This document shows positions 9,840 through 19,915 of a stretch of DNA of 64,000 nt, one piece after another. Source of the DNA: JABDQW01 sp942492025 (GTDB lineage Bacteria; Pseudomonadota; Gammaproteobacteria; SZUA-229); NCBI GenBank assembly GCA_942492025.1, contig CALODJ010000006.1, positions 1 through 64,000 of the forward strand, written 5' to 3'. The position numbers were made by a program, and so were the translations under genes. The notes below the pieces were generated by a model. It saw only the letters and a program-made list of their open reading frames with translations, did no database searches and was not told the DNA's origin. Numbering within the stretch: the first letter of the stretch is position 1; each line of letters opens with the position of its first letter.

Positions 9840-10826
9840 ATGATGATGACAAACAAGATACTAGACAGGCAACAACACGGCTTCTCGTTGATCGAGATGA
9901 TGCTGGCCATGCTGATTGGCATCATCATCATGGGGGGTATTATTTCTGTCTATAACAATACCCGTGATGTCCAGCGGGTGAGTGATGATCAGGTGCAACT
10001 GGTATCGGATGCGCGTTTCGCCATCGAGACCATAGCGTACGATCTCAGGCACGCCGGTGTTTTCGGCGGCACCAATCTGGCCTCGACGATCAAGTGTCAC
10101 AAGGGTGATCCCAATTGTTCGACGGCCCTGGCTACGGCCGCCAACGACTGCGAGACCCGCTGGTATCTGGATATCACCGTGCCGATCTTCGCCAGCGAAG
10201 CTGTGAATCCCTATACGACATGCCCCATCGCATCACATCTGGCAAACACCGATCTGCTGGTGGTGCGTTATGCCGATTCAAATCCCGTCGCCACGGCCAG
10301 CCTGGTCGCCAGTACCGCGTACGTGCGCAGTAACTATCAGGCCGGTGAGCTGTTTATCGGAACTGCCCCGCCAGTCATACCGGACGATAGTGGTTCGCTG
10401 ACGGACAATCACCTGCTGGTCGCGCGTGCGTATTATGTCAGTGACTTTACCGACTATATCGGTGATGGTCTGCCTTCATTGCGCCGCGTCGACCTGGTAG
10501 CAGGGCCTACCGTGCAGGACCAGTTGATATTGCCGGGCGTCGAGAATCTGCAAGTTCAGTTCGGTATCGACACCAATCAGGACCGTTCCGTCGATCAGTA
10601 TGTCAATGCCGACCAGGTACCTGACTGGACCAAGGTCTATTCGGCTCGTGTCTGGGTGCTGGTGCGCAGTCAGCACGTCGACAAAACGGTCGATACCAGC
10701 GAGACATTCACCATCGCAGGCAACACGGTCGCATTTGCCAATGATGGTTATCGCCGGCTGCTGATTAGCAGCGTCATCAATCTTCGCAACATGATCCGAA
10801 TCGATGAACTTTCGGTTGGAGGCTAA
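9840..10826 (+). CDS. pilW: type IV pilus assembly protein PilW
   Basis: Minor pilin of the PilW family. The leader ends with QQHG and is followed by FSLIEMMLAMLIGIIIMGGI, with Glu5. Its helix continues into a long globular domain (DARFAIETIAYDLRHAGVFG is conserved in PilW). 328 aa from the ATG at 9840. I chose that ATG because CAGCAGG lies 9 nt before it; a TTG at 9831 in the same frame is closer to the ribosome site and less likely. It needs prepilin peptidase PilD and probably caps the pilus together with PilV, PilX and PilY1. It ends 9 nt before pilX. Confidence 0.9.
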   Translation: MMMTNKILDRQQHGFSLIEMMLAMLIGIIIMGGIISVYNNTRDVQRVSDDQVQLVSDARFAIETIAYDLRHAGVFGGTNLASTIKCHKGDPNCSTALATAANDCETRWYLDITVPIFASEAVNPYTTCPIASHLANTDLLVVRYADSNPVATASLVASTAYVRSNYQAGELFIGTAPPVIPDDSGSLTDNHLLVARAYYVSDFTDYIGDGLPSLRRVDLVAGPTVQDQLILPGVENLQVQFGIDTNQDRSVDQYVNADQVPDWTKVYSARVWVLVRSQHVDKTVDTSETFTIAGNTVAFANDGYRRLLISSVINLRNMIRIDELSVGG

Positions 10827-10835
10827 CTGATCGCC

Positions 10836-11333
10836 ATGAACAAACTCCGCATGAATACACGCTCGATACAGCTGCAAAACGGTGCTGTGCTGGTCATGGC
10901 CCTGGTGATGCTTACCGTGATGACCTTGATTGGTGTGTCATCGATGAGCAGTTCGACCATCGAGATGAAAGTGTCGAGCAATACCCAGCAGCATGATATC
11001 GCTTTCCAGGCCGCGCAGAGCATTATCGATCTCGCAGCGAGTCCGAAAAGTCCGCTCAACACCAACAACTACCAGGTGTTCGAGAGCGATGACACCCAGC
11101 CCGGCTACGAACAGAACCTGTCTTACAGCGGCATCAGCGGCAAGTCCTCGGCAACCGCCATCACGACATGGATTGGGTGCAAGGCGCAGATAGGCAGTAG
11201 CCTGGAGCAGGGCAAGGCACCGGTGGTGAATTTTTTCAATGTCAATGCAACAGGAACAACGGTAACCGGATCGGCAACATCCGTCCAAATGCAGGGCGTT
11301 CGTTACCCGGCGGCAGCCTGTCCCGAGTCATAG
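10836..11333 (+). CDS. pilX: type IV pilus assembly protein PilX
   Basis: PilX-family minor pilin. The N-terminus has the PilX pattern: basic leader, then QNGAVLVMALVMLTVMTLIG, without a canonical Glu5, followed by SSMSSSTIEMKVSSNTQQHD (the E-x-K with many Ser is typical). 165 aa. Two cysteines (IGCKAQ and AACPES at the C-terminus) may form the usual C-terminal disulfide. The stop is followed at once by the next gene, so translation is probably coupled. PilX is expected to act with PilY1 and PilW at the pilus tip. Confidence 0.87.
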   Translation: MNKLRMNTRSIQLQNGAVLVMALVMLTVMTLIGVSSMSSSTIEMKVSSNTQQHDIAFQAAQSIIDLAASPKSPLNTNNYQVFESDDTQPGYEQNLSYSGISGKSSATAITTWIGCKAQIGSSLEQGKAPVVNFFNVNATGTTVTGSATSVQMQGVRYPAAACPES

Positions 11334-11342
11334 GTGAATGAT

Positions 11343-11666
11343 ATGAGTATGTTTAAGACAGTAATTTCCACTTTCTTCGTGCTGGTTTTGACAACAATGA
11401 ATGCACAGGCTTTCGATCTGGGCGTTGAAGAGGCGCTTGAATCCGTCGCGCTGAAAATCAGCCTCGATGAGGAAACCGCGACCGGTGTCATCTACGGAAA
11501 AGTCTGTGACCAGTGTGAAGAGTTGAAGCTGACGATTACACCTCAAACCCGCGCTTATGCCGGTAAAACACCGGTGGGTATCGCCCAGGCTAAAAGCCGG
11601 CTGGGCAGAGAGGCAACGGTGGTATTCAACAAACACACCAAAGAAGTCATTCGCATTCGCTGGTGA
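11343..11666 (+). CDS. small secreted CxxC protein in the minor pilin operon, 107 aa
   Basis: I do not recognise this family. From the ATG at 11343 there is a signal peptide (MSMFKTVISTFFVLVLTTMN, cleavage likely after AQA). The mature part has one CDQC motif in a beta-strand setting (ATGVIYGKVCDQCEELKLTI) and a basic C-terminus ending IRW. A GTG directly after the pilX stop (11334) is an alternative start. Its place between pilX and pilY1 suggests a periplasmic role in pilus or PilY1 folding. Pseudomonas has a small gene, pilY2, beside pilY1 but on its other side; I see no clear sequence link. It has no second copy beside the downstream pilY1 duplicate. Confidence 0.75.
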   Translation: MSMFKTVISTFFVLVLTTMNAQAFDLGVEEALESVALKISLDEETATGVIYGKVCDQCEELKLTITPQTRAYAGKTPVGIAQAKSRLGREATVVFNKHTKEVIRIRW

Positions 11667-11766
11667 ACGCTGGCTGGTCAGTAAAACTCGTGGTTATGTC
11701 GGATATGCAGCGCGGTGCACGTGGTAATGACTATATATGCAGTATGCAGTTTTTGAGGAAACAACG

Positions 11767-14700
11767 ATGAACATGCACGCTAGACAATTGTTAGCAACCA
11801 TGAAACATGCGGTGCTGGGTCTGTGTTACGGTTTGTTCACAACCGTACCGGCCGTCGCCGATGATATTGAAATCTACACCGGTTCGATCTCCAGCAGCAG
11901 TGCGTTCTCGGCATCGGCCAATGTGCTTTTCATCGTCGACACCTCGGGCAGTATGGACGCCACCGTGACGCAGGCGACCGGTGTTTACGATCCAGCCGTC
12001 ATCTATCCGGGCTGCTTCGACACCAATACCCACTACACTGACATCAACCTGGGTGGTAGCGCCGGTGTCAACGGCTACTGCACCGGGGCCTCGGGTTACG
12101 ATATCGGCAGCCGACCGAAATTCAGCGCGTCGGTTTTTGTCTGCCAGACCGGCAGCAACGCGATCGCAACTGAAGGATTCTACACCGGCCGCGTCGGACA
12201 GTGGCGCCAACGGAACAAAGGTGGCGGTGGTTACCGCTGGCGCGGTATCAGCAACAGGGCCAGTAAATTCAACGACAAAGTCGAGTGCGAGGCCGATGGC
12301 GGCATTCATGGCGAAGGCGGTGCGGCGTTGTACGCTGCGGATAACGGGGGTACTGGGTTTTCGACGAACGCCGGCTCGGAAATCAACTGGTCGAAGCGCA
12401 GCAGTGAAACCGTACATCACGGCAATTACCTGAACTTCCTGGTCAGCAATCCGCCGGTTTCGAAGACACGCCTGCAAGTCATGCGTGACGCGCTGACTGA
12501 TCTGGTAAATACCACCAGCGGTATCAACATCGGTCTGATGCGTTTCGACCGCGATGCCAGCGGTGGTATGGTTGTGACGCCGATGGGACCGATCGATACC
12601 ACGCGCCCGGCCTTCATCAATGAACTCAATCAGATGTGGCACGAAGGCGCCACGCCGTTGAGCGAAACCCTGTATGAAGCGGCACTTTACTACCAGGGAA
12701 AGCAGGTCGACTATGGTAACGGTTCTGAAGCTGGTCTGCCCAACCCTTTACCGGATGTGCCGATGCCGAGTCATCCGGATTCGCGCAATCCGCCCGGTGG
12801 ACCGAACTACAAGTCGCCGATCACCAGCGAATGTCAGAAGAACTATATCGTGCTGCTGTCGGACGGTGAGCCGGTGAGTGATGACGGTATCTCAGGTTCG
12901 GCTACGAGACGGTCGAGGATTGGCATGAGCGGCGGCTGCAGCGGCAACTGCCTGGATGAAATCGCCCATGCGCTCGGTTCGAATGACCAGAGTGCGGCTA
13001 TCAGTGAAGACCAGTTTGTATCGACGTACACCATCGGTCTGCAGCTCGATCACCCGTTGCTGAAATCGACCGCGCAGGCCAGCAAGAACGCCAGTGGTCA
13101 GGGTGAATATTTCATCGCTGACAATGCGAACGAACTGAGCAATGCATTCAATAATATCGTCCGTCAGGTGCTCGAATCGGAATCGACTTTTTCGTCACCG
13201 GCGGTGTCGGTCAACGCCTACAACCGCTCGACCCATTTGAACGATCTGTATTTCACGCTGTTCAAACCCACTGGTAATCCGCATTGGCCCGGTAATTTCA
13301 AGAAGTACAAACTGCTCAGTAAGGTCGATACCGCGGATGTCGATGGTGATGGGGATACTACCGAAAAGATCCCTTATGTGGCGGACTCGACCTTCGCTGA
13401 TGCGATCGATCAAAATACCGGATTCTTCGCCAACGGCACGCGCAGCTTCTGGACGCCAGCACCGGCCAACGACGGCCCTCTGGTCACGGCCGGCGGTGTG
13501 GTCCAGAATCTGTTCCCCGGCCGTTGGGTCCTAACCAATCCCCAGGGTTACAGCGGCGGCGCCGGCGTGGCGACGCCGGTGACACCGGATCTGACGGCTC
13601 CGAGTAATTTTCTCGACAAGTCCAACGCGCTGATCACCGACGTATTATTGAATAGCGGAGCTGAACTGCCCTTTGATGCGCCGACACCTTATCGCGACTC
13701 GTTGCTCGATTGGGCCAGGGGCTTCGACGTGCGTGACTTGAACCAGGATGGTGATATTTCGGATGCACGCCAGGAGATGGGCGACCCGCTGCATTCGCAG
13801 CCGGCACTGGTGCAGTACGGTGAATATGGCTTTGACAGCGACGGTGACGGCATCAACGATCCCGACCTGGTCGGCTATATCGCCACCAACGACGGCTATC
13901 TGCATGCGGTGGAAACCGTCATCGGCTGGGAGCTGTGGTCGTTCATCCCGAAGGAACTGCTACCGAATCTGAGCCTTAACTTCAAGGACGAGAGTACGTC
14001 ACCGAAAACCTATGGCCTCGACGGTGACGTGGTCGCCTGGATCAATGATGTCGACAATGACGGTACGGTTAATGGCTCGGATCATGTCTACCTGTATGCA
14101 GGAATGCGCCGGGGCGGCCGTAATATCTACTCGCTCGATGTGACCAATCGCTATTCGCCGAGGCTGCGCTGGGTCATCCAGGGCGGTACCGGTGACTACG
14201 CCGAACTCGGTCAGACCTGGTCGACCGTGAATGTAGAGACCCTGAAACTCGGTGGTGCCGAAAAGACCGTGCTGATCTTCGGTGGCGGCTATGATCCTGA
14301 TCAGGATAGCGCAACGGTGCGTACCGCCGATAACATTGGCCGCGGCGTGTTCATCGCCGATGCGGAAACCGGTGCCTTGCTGTGGCGTGCCGGCCCTGAC
14401 GCAGGCGCGGATCTGCAACTGACCGATATGCAGTACAGCGTGCCGGCACGCGTGAAGCCGATCGATATCGATGGCAATGGCTTCATCGACCGTCTCTACA
14501 TCGGTGACATGGGCGGGCAGATTTTCCGCTTCGATATCACCGAAAGCGAAACATCGACCAATTTGTCGACGCTGATTACCGGTGGGCGTATCGCCGATCT
14601 GGCAGAGGATGCGTCGATCGCCGATGCGCGCCGCTTCTATTATTCACCGGATGTGTCTCTAATCGTCGAAGAGGGGCAAGCGCCGTATCTGGCTTTGGTC

Positions 14701-15291
14701 GCATCATCGGGTTTTCGTGCCCATCCACTGGATACAGATGTACATGACAAGATCTACATGATCCGCGAAAACGATATCTATAACGCACCATCACCCTATG
14801 TCACCGTGACCGAATCGGATTTGTTCGATACCACGACCAATGCGATCGGCGAGACCACGGGCGCCACCAAGCAGGCATTGATCACCTCGCTGGGTAGCTC
14901 ACAGGGTTGGTATATCGATCTCGATGAAAGTGGCTGGATTGGAGAAAAAGGCCTGGCGGAACCGCTGATTCTCGGCGGGGTCGCTATCGTCTCGACCTAT
15001 ATTCCAATGAATTTTGCAGGTGCAGGCAGTGTCTGCTCACCCCAGGCGGGCACCGGTTCGGTCTATTACCTGAACGTGACCGATGGTACGCCAACGTTCA
15101 ACCTGGCTGGCACGGTCGACAAGAAACGCGAAGACCGCAAGACCTACCTGAAACGAAGCGGCATTCCGCCATCACCGTCGGTGATCATCACCGAAGGCGG
15201 CCCGGTTACGCTGTGTATCGGTACGGAATGCGCCAAAGCTGAATTCAGCCTGGATCTTCAGAAAATGTACTGGTACGAAGTCGAAGAATAA
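11767..15291 (+). CDS. pilY1: pilus tip adhesin/biogenesis factor PilY1, copy 1
   Basis: PilY1/PilC family, 1174 aa, the secreted calcium-dependent factor at type IV pilus tips involved in adhesion and in promoting pilus extension. Signal peptide to about residue 31 (PAVA-DD). A von Willebrand A domain follows, with the MIDAS motif DTSGS at 58-62, later TPLSET and a strand ending LLSDGEP. The C-terminal half is the PilC-type beta-propeller (GDPLHSQPALVQYG, TNDGYLHAV, GLDGDVVAWI, MRRGGRNIYSLDVTNR, GDMGGQIFRFDI). Several DxDxDG loops (DVDGDGDTTE, DSDGDGINDPD, DVDNDGTVNG, DIDGNGFID) look like calcium sites. I chose the ATG at 11767 because GAGGAAAC sits 7 nt upstream. About residues 65-200, inserted within the vWA domain, differ most from copy 2. 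Confidence 0.93.
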   Translation: MNMHARQLLATMKHAVLGLCYGLFTTVPAVADDIEIYTGSISSSSAFSASANVLFIVDTSGSMDATVTQATGVYDPAVIYPGCFDTNTHYTDINLGGSAGVNGYCTGASGYDIGSRPKFSASVFVCQTGSNAIATEGFYTGRVGQWRQRNKGGGGYRWRGISNRASKFNDKVECEADGGIHGEGGAALYAADNGGTGFSTNAGSEINWSKRSSETVHHGNYLNFLVSNPPVSKTRLQVMRDALTDLVNTTSGINIGLMRFDRDASGGMVVTPMGPIDTTRPAFINELNQMWHEGATPLSETLYEAALYYQGKQVDYGNGSEAGLPNPLPDVPMPSHPDSRNPPGGPNYKSPITSECQKNYIVLLSDGEPVSDDGISGSATRRSRIGMSGGCSGNCLDEIAHALGSNDQSAAISEDQFVSTYTIGLQLDHPLLKSTAQASKNASGQGEYFIADNANELSNAFNNIVRQVLESESTFSSPAVSVNAYNRSTHLNDLYFTLFKPTGNPHWPGNFKKYKLLSKVDTADVDGDGDTTEKIPYVADSTFADAIDQNTGFFANGTRSFWTPAPANDGPLVTAGGVVQNLFPGRWVLTNPQGYSGGAGVATPVTPDLTAPSNFLDKSNALITDVLLNSGAELPFDAPTPYRDSLLDWARGFDVRDLNQDGDISDARQEMGDPLHSQPALVQYGEYGFDSDGDGINDPDLVGYIATNDGYLHAVETVIGWELWSFIPKELLPNLSLNFKDESTSPKTYGLDGDVVAWINDVDNDGTVNGSDHVYLYAGMRRGGRNIYSLDVTNRYSPRLRWVIQGGTGDYAELGQTWSTVNVETLKLGGAEKTVLIFGGGYDPDQDSATVRTADNIGRGVFIADAETGALLWRAGPDAGADLQLTDMQYSVPARVKPIDIDGNGFIDRLYIGDMGGQIFRFDITESETSTNLSTLITGGRIADLAEDASIADARRFYYSPDVSLIVEEGQAPYLALVASSGFRAHPLDTDVHDKIYMIRENDIYNAPSPYVTVTESDLFDTTTNAIGETTGATKQALITSLGSSQGWYIDLDESGWIGEKGLAEPLILGGVAIVSTYIPMNFAGAGSVCSPQAGTGSVYYLNVTDGTPTFNLAGTVDKKREDRKTYLKRSGIPPSPSVIITEGGPVTLCIGTECAKAEFSLDLQKMYWYEVEE

Positions 15292-15315
15292 CGAAAAACA
15301 CAGACAGGTTTAGCT

Positions 15316-15714
15316 ATGAACAAGAATGCAGGATTTACTTTGATCGAACTGATGATCGTGGTTGCGATCATCGGCGTCATCGGTGCAATCGCCTATCCCA
15401 GCTATGACAGTTACATGAAAAAGAGCCGTCGGGCGGACGCCAAAACCGGGTTGACCCGGATGGCCGACCGGCAAGAACGCTTTTACTTGCAAAACGATAC
15501 CTACACCACCAATACGGCGAACGTTGGCGGTACCGGCACCGATGATAATTTCTACGTGTTGTCGATTGACTCGGCCGACGTCAACGGCTTTGCACTAACC
15601 GCGACCGCCGTCGCCGGTGGCCCGCAGGCGACCGACAACACGACGAGCCACGGCGACTGTACGGTGATGCAACTGGCATCCACTGGCGCCAAGACCCCCG
15701 ACGCCTGCTGGTAA
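15316..15714 (+). CDS. pilE: type IV pilin PilE-like minor pilin, copy 1
   Basis: A 132-aa pilin with a short leader MNKNAG, then FTLIELMIVVAIIGVIGAIA, with Glu5 and the usual hydrophobic helix. The residues YPSYDSYMKKSRRADAK are typical of PilE in the fimU-to-pilE operon. It has two cysteines near the C-terminus (GDCTVM and ending ACW), the expected disulfide loop. It starts 24 nt after pilY1 with AGGTTTAGCT before the ATG. A nearly identical gene follows the second pilY1. It is probably a minor pilin rather than the main subunit, by position. Confidence 0.9.
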   Translation: MNKNAGFTLIELMIVVAIIGVIGAIAYPSYDSYMKKSRRADAKTGLTRMADRQERFYLQNDTYTTNTANVGGTGTDDNFYVLSIDSADVNGFALTATAVAGGPQATDNTTSHGDCTVMQLASTGAKTPDACW

Positions 15715-15742
15715 TTTTTTCGACACAAGGACGCAATTCCAC

Positions 15743-15989
15743 TAGCCCGCATTCCTCACCAGGATCACGGGAGCAGGCGCAGGATGCGTGTTCGTAAGCG
15801 CCGCTCTGGAGCGAAAAGCGTAGCAATAGCTACAGTTTGAGTGAAGAGCAAGCTTGCGGACACGAAGACCAGCCTGAACCGTGATAGGCATGCTTGAATA
15901 ACACACTGTATTTTTGATCATCCGAGCTTCACTCCAAAAAACCAATGCCTTACCTGTATTCCACACCGCCTGGTGAGAAATGCGGGCTA
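15743..15989 (-). mobile_element. MITE-like element, copy C (247 bp)
   Basis: Both ends are intact (TAGCCCGCATTCCTCACC and GGTGAGAAATGCGGGCTA), in reverse orientation, TA on each side. Unlike copies A, B, D, E and H it lacks the internal GTAGGGTGCGCC palindrome, which is replaced by about 40 unrelated bases. It separates the two pilY1-pilE modules. Directly after it lies GAGCGGCTTCAGCCGCGAA, a small palindrome of another type. Confidence 0.85.
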
Positions 15990-16056
15990 GGAGCGGCTTC
16001 AGCCGCGAACGATTCCGTTGTCATTTCTTCCTTAGGTCGAAATGACAATGAGCGAG

Positions 16057-16134
16057 GTAGGGTGCGCCGTGCGCACCGAGATCTGGAGAATGTAGTACCA
16101 ATCGCTTTTTAATGGTGCGCACGGCGCACCCTAC
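16057..16134. repeat. stand-alone GTAGGGTGCGCC palindrome
   Basis: Begins GTAGGGTGCGCCGTGCGCAC and ends with its reverse complement; the loop is about 40 nt. The same palindrome lies inside most copies of the 315-bp element. Between it and the second pilY1 (16135-16372) I see no other feature. Confidence 0.85.
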
Positions 16135-16372
16135 CATCAAGTAAAGATGGCGAGTATATAGCGGCTGAAACCCCACCTACATCTACCCAAGCAGGCGTTT
16201 GTCTCGATCCAGGCGCTACGTGATTCTAATCAAAAACGCCGGCGCGGCGATCGATAACCACCCGTGATGTGTCATCTGTCGCCGAATTTAGCGGCTGTAT
16301 CGGGTAGTTAGCCACAAATACATGGCAGTGCCTTATATTCAAGGTAACAGGATATATTTTGAGGACGCAGCG

Positions 16373-19300
16373 ATGACCACTCACGGTAGACGACGAATAG
16401 CAAGCTTTAGGACTGCATTACTGGGTCTAATCTACGGCCTATTCACAAGCACACCGGCCGTTGCCGATGATATCGAGATTTACACGGGTTCGCTGTCGGC
16501 CAGCAGTGCGTTCACCGCCTACGCCAACGTCCTGTTCATCGTCGACACCTCGGGCAGTATGGACGCCATCGTGTTGGCGAGGGACGACTACGATCCGTCG
16601 GTCAGCTATGGTGATGTTGATGGCTGCTTTGATGCCAACACCATGTACTTCGACATCAATCTGGGCGGTAGCGAAGGTGTCAACGGTTATTGTGACGGCG
16701 CAGCCGGCTATGACCTGGACAGTGCGACACAAACCGATGCAACGGCTTTTCTCTGCCAGAGCGGCGAGACAGCTTCGTTCACTGAGGGTTTCTACACCGG
16801 TCGTGTTGCTATATATGATGCGGATGATGTCCAGCCCAAATGGCGCCAACTCAATGACGGCCAGGCCAGACAAGGCGGCACCGTTGAATGCGAAGCTGAC
16901 GGCGGTGTTCACGGCGACGGCGGTACCGATACCTACGCGTGCGATGACGGCGACGATGGCTACTGCAGCGATCCCATCGACGAAGTCACCTGGGGAACGA
17001 TGAAGAGCGTGACCATGTACAGCGGCAACTACCTGAATTTCCTCGCCGCTGCTCCCACGGTGGAGAAGACGCGGCTGCAGGTCATGGTCGATGCGCTGAC
17101 CGACGTGGTCAATACCTCCAGCAGTATCAACATCGGCCTGATGCGATTCGACGATGATGCCAACGGCGGTATGGTGGTCACGCCGATGGGGCCGATCGAT
17201 ACCACGCGCGCGGCCTTCATCGACGAGCTCAATCAGATGTGGCACGAGGGTGCGACACCGTTGAGCGAAACCCTGTACGAGGCCGCCCTGTATTACCAGG
17301 GCAAGGGGGTCGACTATGGCGAGGGCTCCGAGGCCGGTTTGCCGGATCCACTGTCCGATGTGGATATGCCGAGTCACCCGGATTCGCGCGATCCATCCGG
17401 CGGCCCCACGTATAAATCGCCGATCACCAGCGAGTGTCAGAAGAACTACATCGTCATGTTGTCGGACGGTGAGCCGGTCAACGACAATGATATCGCGAAT
17501 TCGAGCACACGGCGCTCGCGCATCGGCATGAGTGGTGGCTGCAGCGGCAATTGCCTCGACGAAATCGCCCACACGCTGGCCTCGAACGACCAGAGTTCCA
17601 GCATCAGCGAAGACCAGTTCGTGTCGACGTACACGATTGGCCTGCAGCTCGATCACCCGCTGTTGAAGTCAACCGCGCAGGCCAGCAAGAACGCCAGCGG
17701 CCAGGGTGAATACTACATCGCCGACGATTCGATTGAACTGGTCGACGCGTTCACCAAAATCGTGCGCCAGGTGCTCGAAGCCGAATCGACGTTCTCGTCA
17801 CCGGCGGTGTCGGTCAACGCGTATAATCGTTCGACCCACTTGAACGACCTGTATTTCACGCTGTTCAAGCCCGGCGGTAATCCGCACTGGGCCGGCAACT
17901 TCAAGAAGTACAAGTTGTTGATTAAGGTCGATGTCGCCGATGCCGACGGTGATGGCGACACCACCGAAAAGATACCCTATGTCGCCGACGCGGCCTTCGC
18001 TGATGCGGTCGACAACGGCACCGGCTTCTTCGCCAACGGCTCGCGCAGTTTCTGGACACCTGCGGCGACCAACGATGGCCCGCTGGTGACCGCAGGCGGT
18101 GCGGTGCAACATCTGGTCAGCACCCGCAATGTCTACACCCACCCGAAAGGTTATAGCGATCTCGCTGGCGTCTTGAGCCCGGAACTGCCTGATCTGACCA
18201 ATCTGGCAAACAAACTGCACAAGGGTAATGCCTTGATCACGGATGCCTTGCTCAATACCGCGGCCGAGCTGCCGTTCGATGCGCCGACACCGTACCGTGA
18301 TTCGCTGCTCGACTGGGCCTCGGGCCAGGACGTGCGTGATGTAGACCAGGATGGCAGTATTTCTGACGCCCGTTACGAGATGGGTGATCCGCTGCATGCA
18401 CAGCCGGCGCTGGTGCAATACGGCTCGATGGGTAGTGACAGCGACGGCGATGGTATCGACGATCCCGATCTGGTCGGTTTTGTTGCGACCAATGACGGCT
18501 ATTTGCACGCTGTCGACACGGTCACCGGCATGGAGTTGTGGTCGTTCATACCCAAGGAGTTGTTGTACAACTTGACCATCAACTTCAAGGATGAGAGCAC
18601 CTCATCCAAAACCTACGGCCTCGACGGTGATGTCGTCGCCTGGATCAATGATATCGACAATGACGGCGAGATCAACGGCTCCGATCATGCTTATCTCTAC
18701 GTCGGCATGCGCCGGGGTGGCCGTAATATCTACTCGCTCGATGTGACCAATCGGTATGCGCCGAAACTGCGCTGGGTAATCGAAGGTGGTAACGGTGACT
18801 ACGCCGAGCTGGGCCAGACCTGGTCATCGGTCAACGTCGAAACCCTGAAGCTCGGCGGCGCCAAAAAAAGCGTGCTGATCTTCGGCGGTGGTTACGATCC
18901 AAATCAGGATACCGCGACCGTTCGCACCGGGGATAGCGTCGGCCGCGCCGTGTTCATCGCCGACGCGGAAACCGGCGAGTTGCTGTGGCGTGCCGGCCCG
19001 GATGCCGGCGCGGATCTGCAACTGACCGATATGCAGTACAGCGTGCCGGCACGCGTGAAGCCGATCGATATCGATGGCAATGGCTTCATCGACCGTCTCT
19101 ACCTCGGTGACATGGGTGGGCAGATTTTCCGCTTCGATATCACCGAAAGCGAAACATCGACCAATTTGTCGACGCTGATTACCGGTGGGCGTATCGCCGA
19201 TCTGGCAGAGGATGCGTCGATCGCCGATGCGCGCCGCTTCTATTATTCACCGGATGTGTCTCTAATCGTCGAAGAGGGGCAAGCGCCGTATCTGGCTTTG

Positions 19301-19894
19301 GTGGCGTCATCGGGCTTCCGAGCGCATCCATTGAATAAGGACGTCCACGACAAGATCTATATGATCCGCGAAAACGATATCTATAACGCACCATCACCCT
19401 ATGTCACCGTAACCGAATCGGATCTGTTCGATACGACGACCAATCAAATCGGTGAGACCACGGGCGCCACCAAGCAGGCATTGATCGCTTCGCTGGGTAG
19501 TTCGCAAGGCTGGTACATCGATCTCGATGAAACAGGTTGGGTCGGTGAAAAAGGCCTGGCAGAGCCGTTGATTCTCGGCGGTGTCGCGGTGGTGTCGACC
19601 TATATACCGGAAAACCTGGCAGTGACCGGCAGTGTCTGTGAGCCTATCGCCGGTACCGGTTCGGTCTATTATCTCAATGTCACCGACGGTACGCCGACAT
19701 TCAATCTGGCCGGCACCATTGACAAGACGCGCGAAGACCGCAAAAACTATCTGAAACGCAGTGGTATTCCGCCATCACCGTCGGTGATCGTCACCGAAGG
19801 CGGCCCGGTTACGCTGTGTATCGGTACCGAATGTACCAAAGCTGAATTCAGCCTGGATCTTCAGAAAATGTACTGGTACGAAGTCGAACAATAA
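16373..19894 (+). CDS. pilY1: pilus tip adhesin/biogenesis factor PilY1, copy 2
   Basis: 1173 aa, a close paralogue of the gene 4.6 kb upstream. Signal peptide ends PAVA-DD; MIDAS DTSGS follows at about 58-62. The vWA-internal segment (roughly residues 65-215) is different from copy 1: it carries acidic repeats (DVDGCFDANTMYFD, CDDGDDGYCSDPID) with extra cysteines. From NYLNFL onward the two proteins run nearly parallel, including the beta-propeller and the DxDxDG loops. A 296-bp stretch (19007-19302) is nearly identical to 14404-14699, while neighbouring sequence differs at many third positions. Start chosen at 16373 because GAGGACG lies just upstream. It is followed after 21 nt by a second pilE. 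The two genes could give alternative pilus tips. Confidence 0.92.
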   Translation: MTTHGRRRIASFRTALLGLIYGLFTSTPAVADDIEIYTGSLSASSAFTAYANVLFIVDTSGSMDAIVLARDDYDPSVSYGDVDGCFDANTMYFDINLGGSEGVNGYCDGAAGYDLDSATQTDATAFLCQSGETASFTEGFYTGRVAIYDADDVQPKWRQLNDGQARQGGTVECEADGGVHGDGGTDTYACDDGDDGYCSDPIDEVTWGTMKSVTMYSGNYLNFLAAAPTVEKTRLQVMVDALTDVVNTSSSINIGLMRFDDDANGGMVVTPMGPIDTTRAAFIDELNQMWHEGATPLSETLYEAALYYQGKGVDYGEGSEAGLPDPLSDVDMPSHPDSRDPSGGPTYKSPITSECQKNYIVMLSDGEPVNDNDIANSSTRRSRIGMSGGCSGNCLDEIAHTLASNDQSSSISEDQFVSTYTIGLQLDHPLLKSTAQASKNASGQGEYYIADDSIELVDAFTKIVRQVLEAESTFSSPAVSVNAYNRSTHLNDLYFTLFKPGGNPHWAGNFKKYKLLIKVDVADADGDGDTTEKIPYVADAAFADAVDNGTGFFANGSRSFWTPAATNDGPLVTAGGAVQHLVSTRNVYTHPKGYSDLAGVLSPELPDLTNLANKLHKGNALITDALLNTAAELPFDAPTPYRDSLLDWASGQDVRDVDQDGSISDARYEMGDPLHAQPALVQYGSMGSDSDGDGIDDPDLVGFVATNDGYLHAVDTVTGMELWSFIPKELLYNLTINFKDESTSSKTYGLDGDVVAWINDIDNDGEINGSDHAYLYVGMRRGGRNIYSLDVTNRYAPKLRWVIEGGNGDYAELGQTWSSVNVETLKLGGAKKSVLIFGGGYDPNQDTATVRTGDSVGRAVFIADAETGELLWRAGPDAGADLQLTDMQYSVPARVKPIDIDGNGFIDRLYLGDMGGQIFRFDITESETSTNLSTLITGGRIADLAEDASIADARRFYYSPDVSLIVEEGQAPYLALVASSGFRAHPLNKDVHDKIYMIRENDIYNAPSPYVTVTESDLFDTTTNQIGETTGATKQALIASLGSSQGWYIDLDETGWVGEKGLAEPLILGGVAVVSTYIPENLAVTGSVCEPIAGTGSVYYLNVTDGTPTFNLAGTIDKTREDRKNYLKRSGIPPSPSVIVTEGGPVTLCIGTECTKAEFSLDLQKMYWYEVEQ

Positions 19895-19915
19895 TAAACA
19901 TAGACAGGTTTAGCG

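Noticed and set aside
16439..17656. 405-codon open frame antisense to pilY1 copy 2 (and others antisense to pilY1 copy 1)
   Set aside because: Overlaps a clear PilY1 domain on the other strand; composition is that of a shadow frame and no ribosome site or family is seen.
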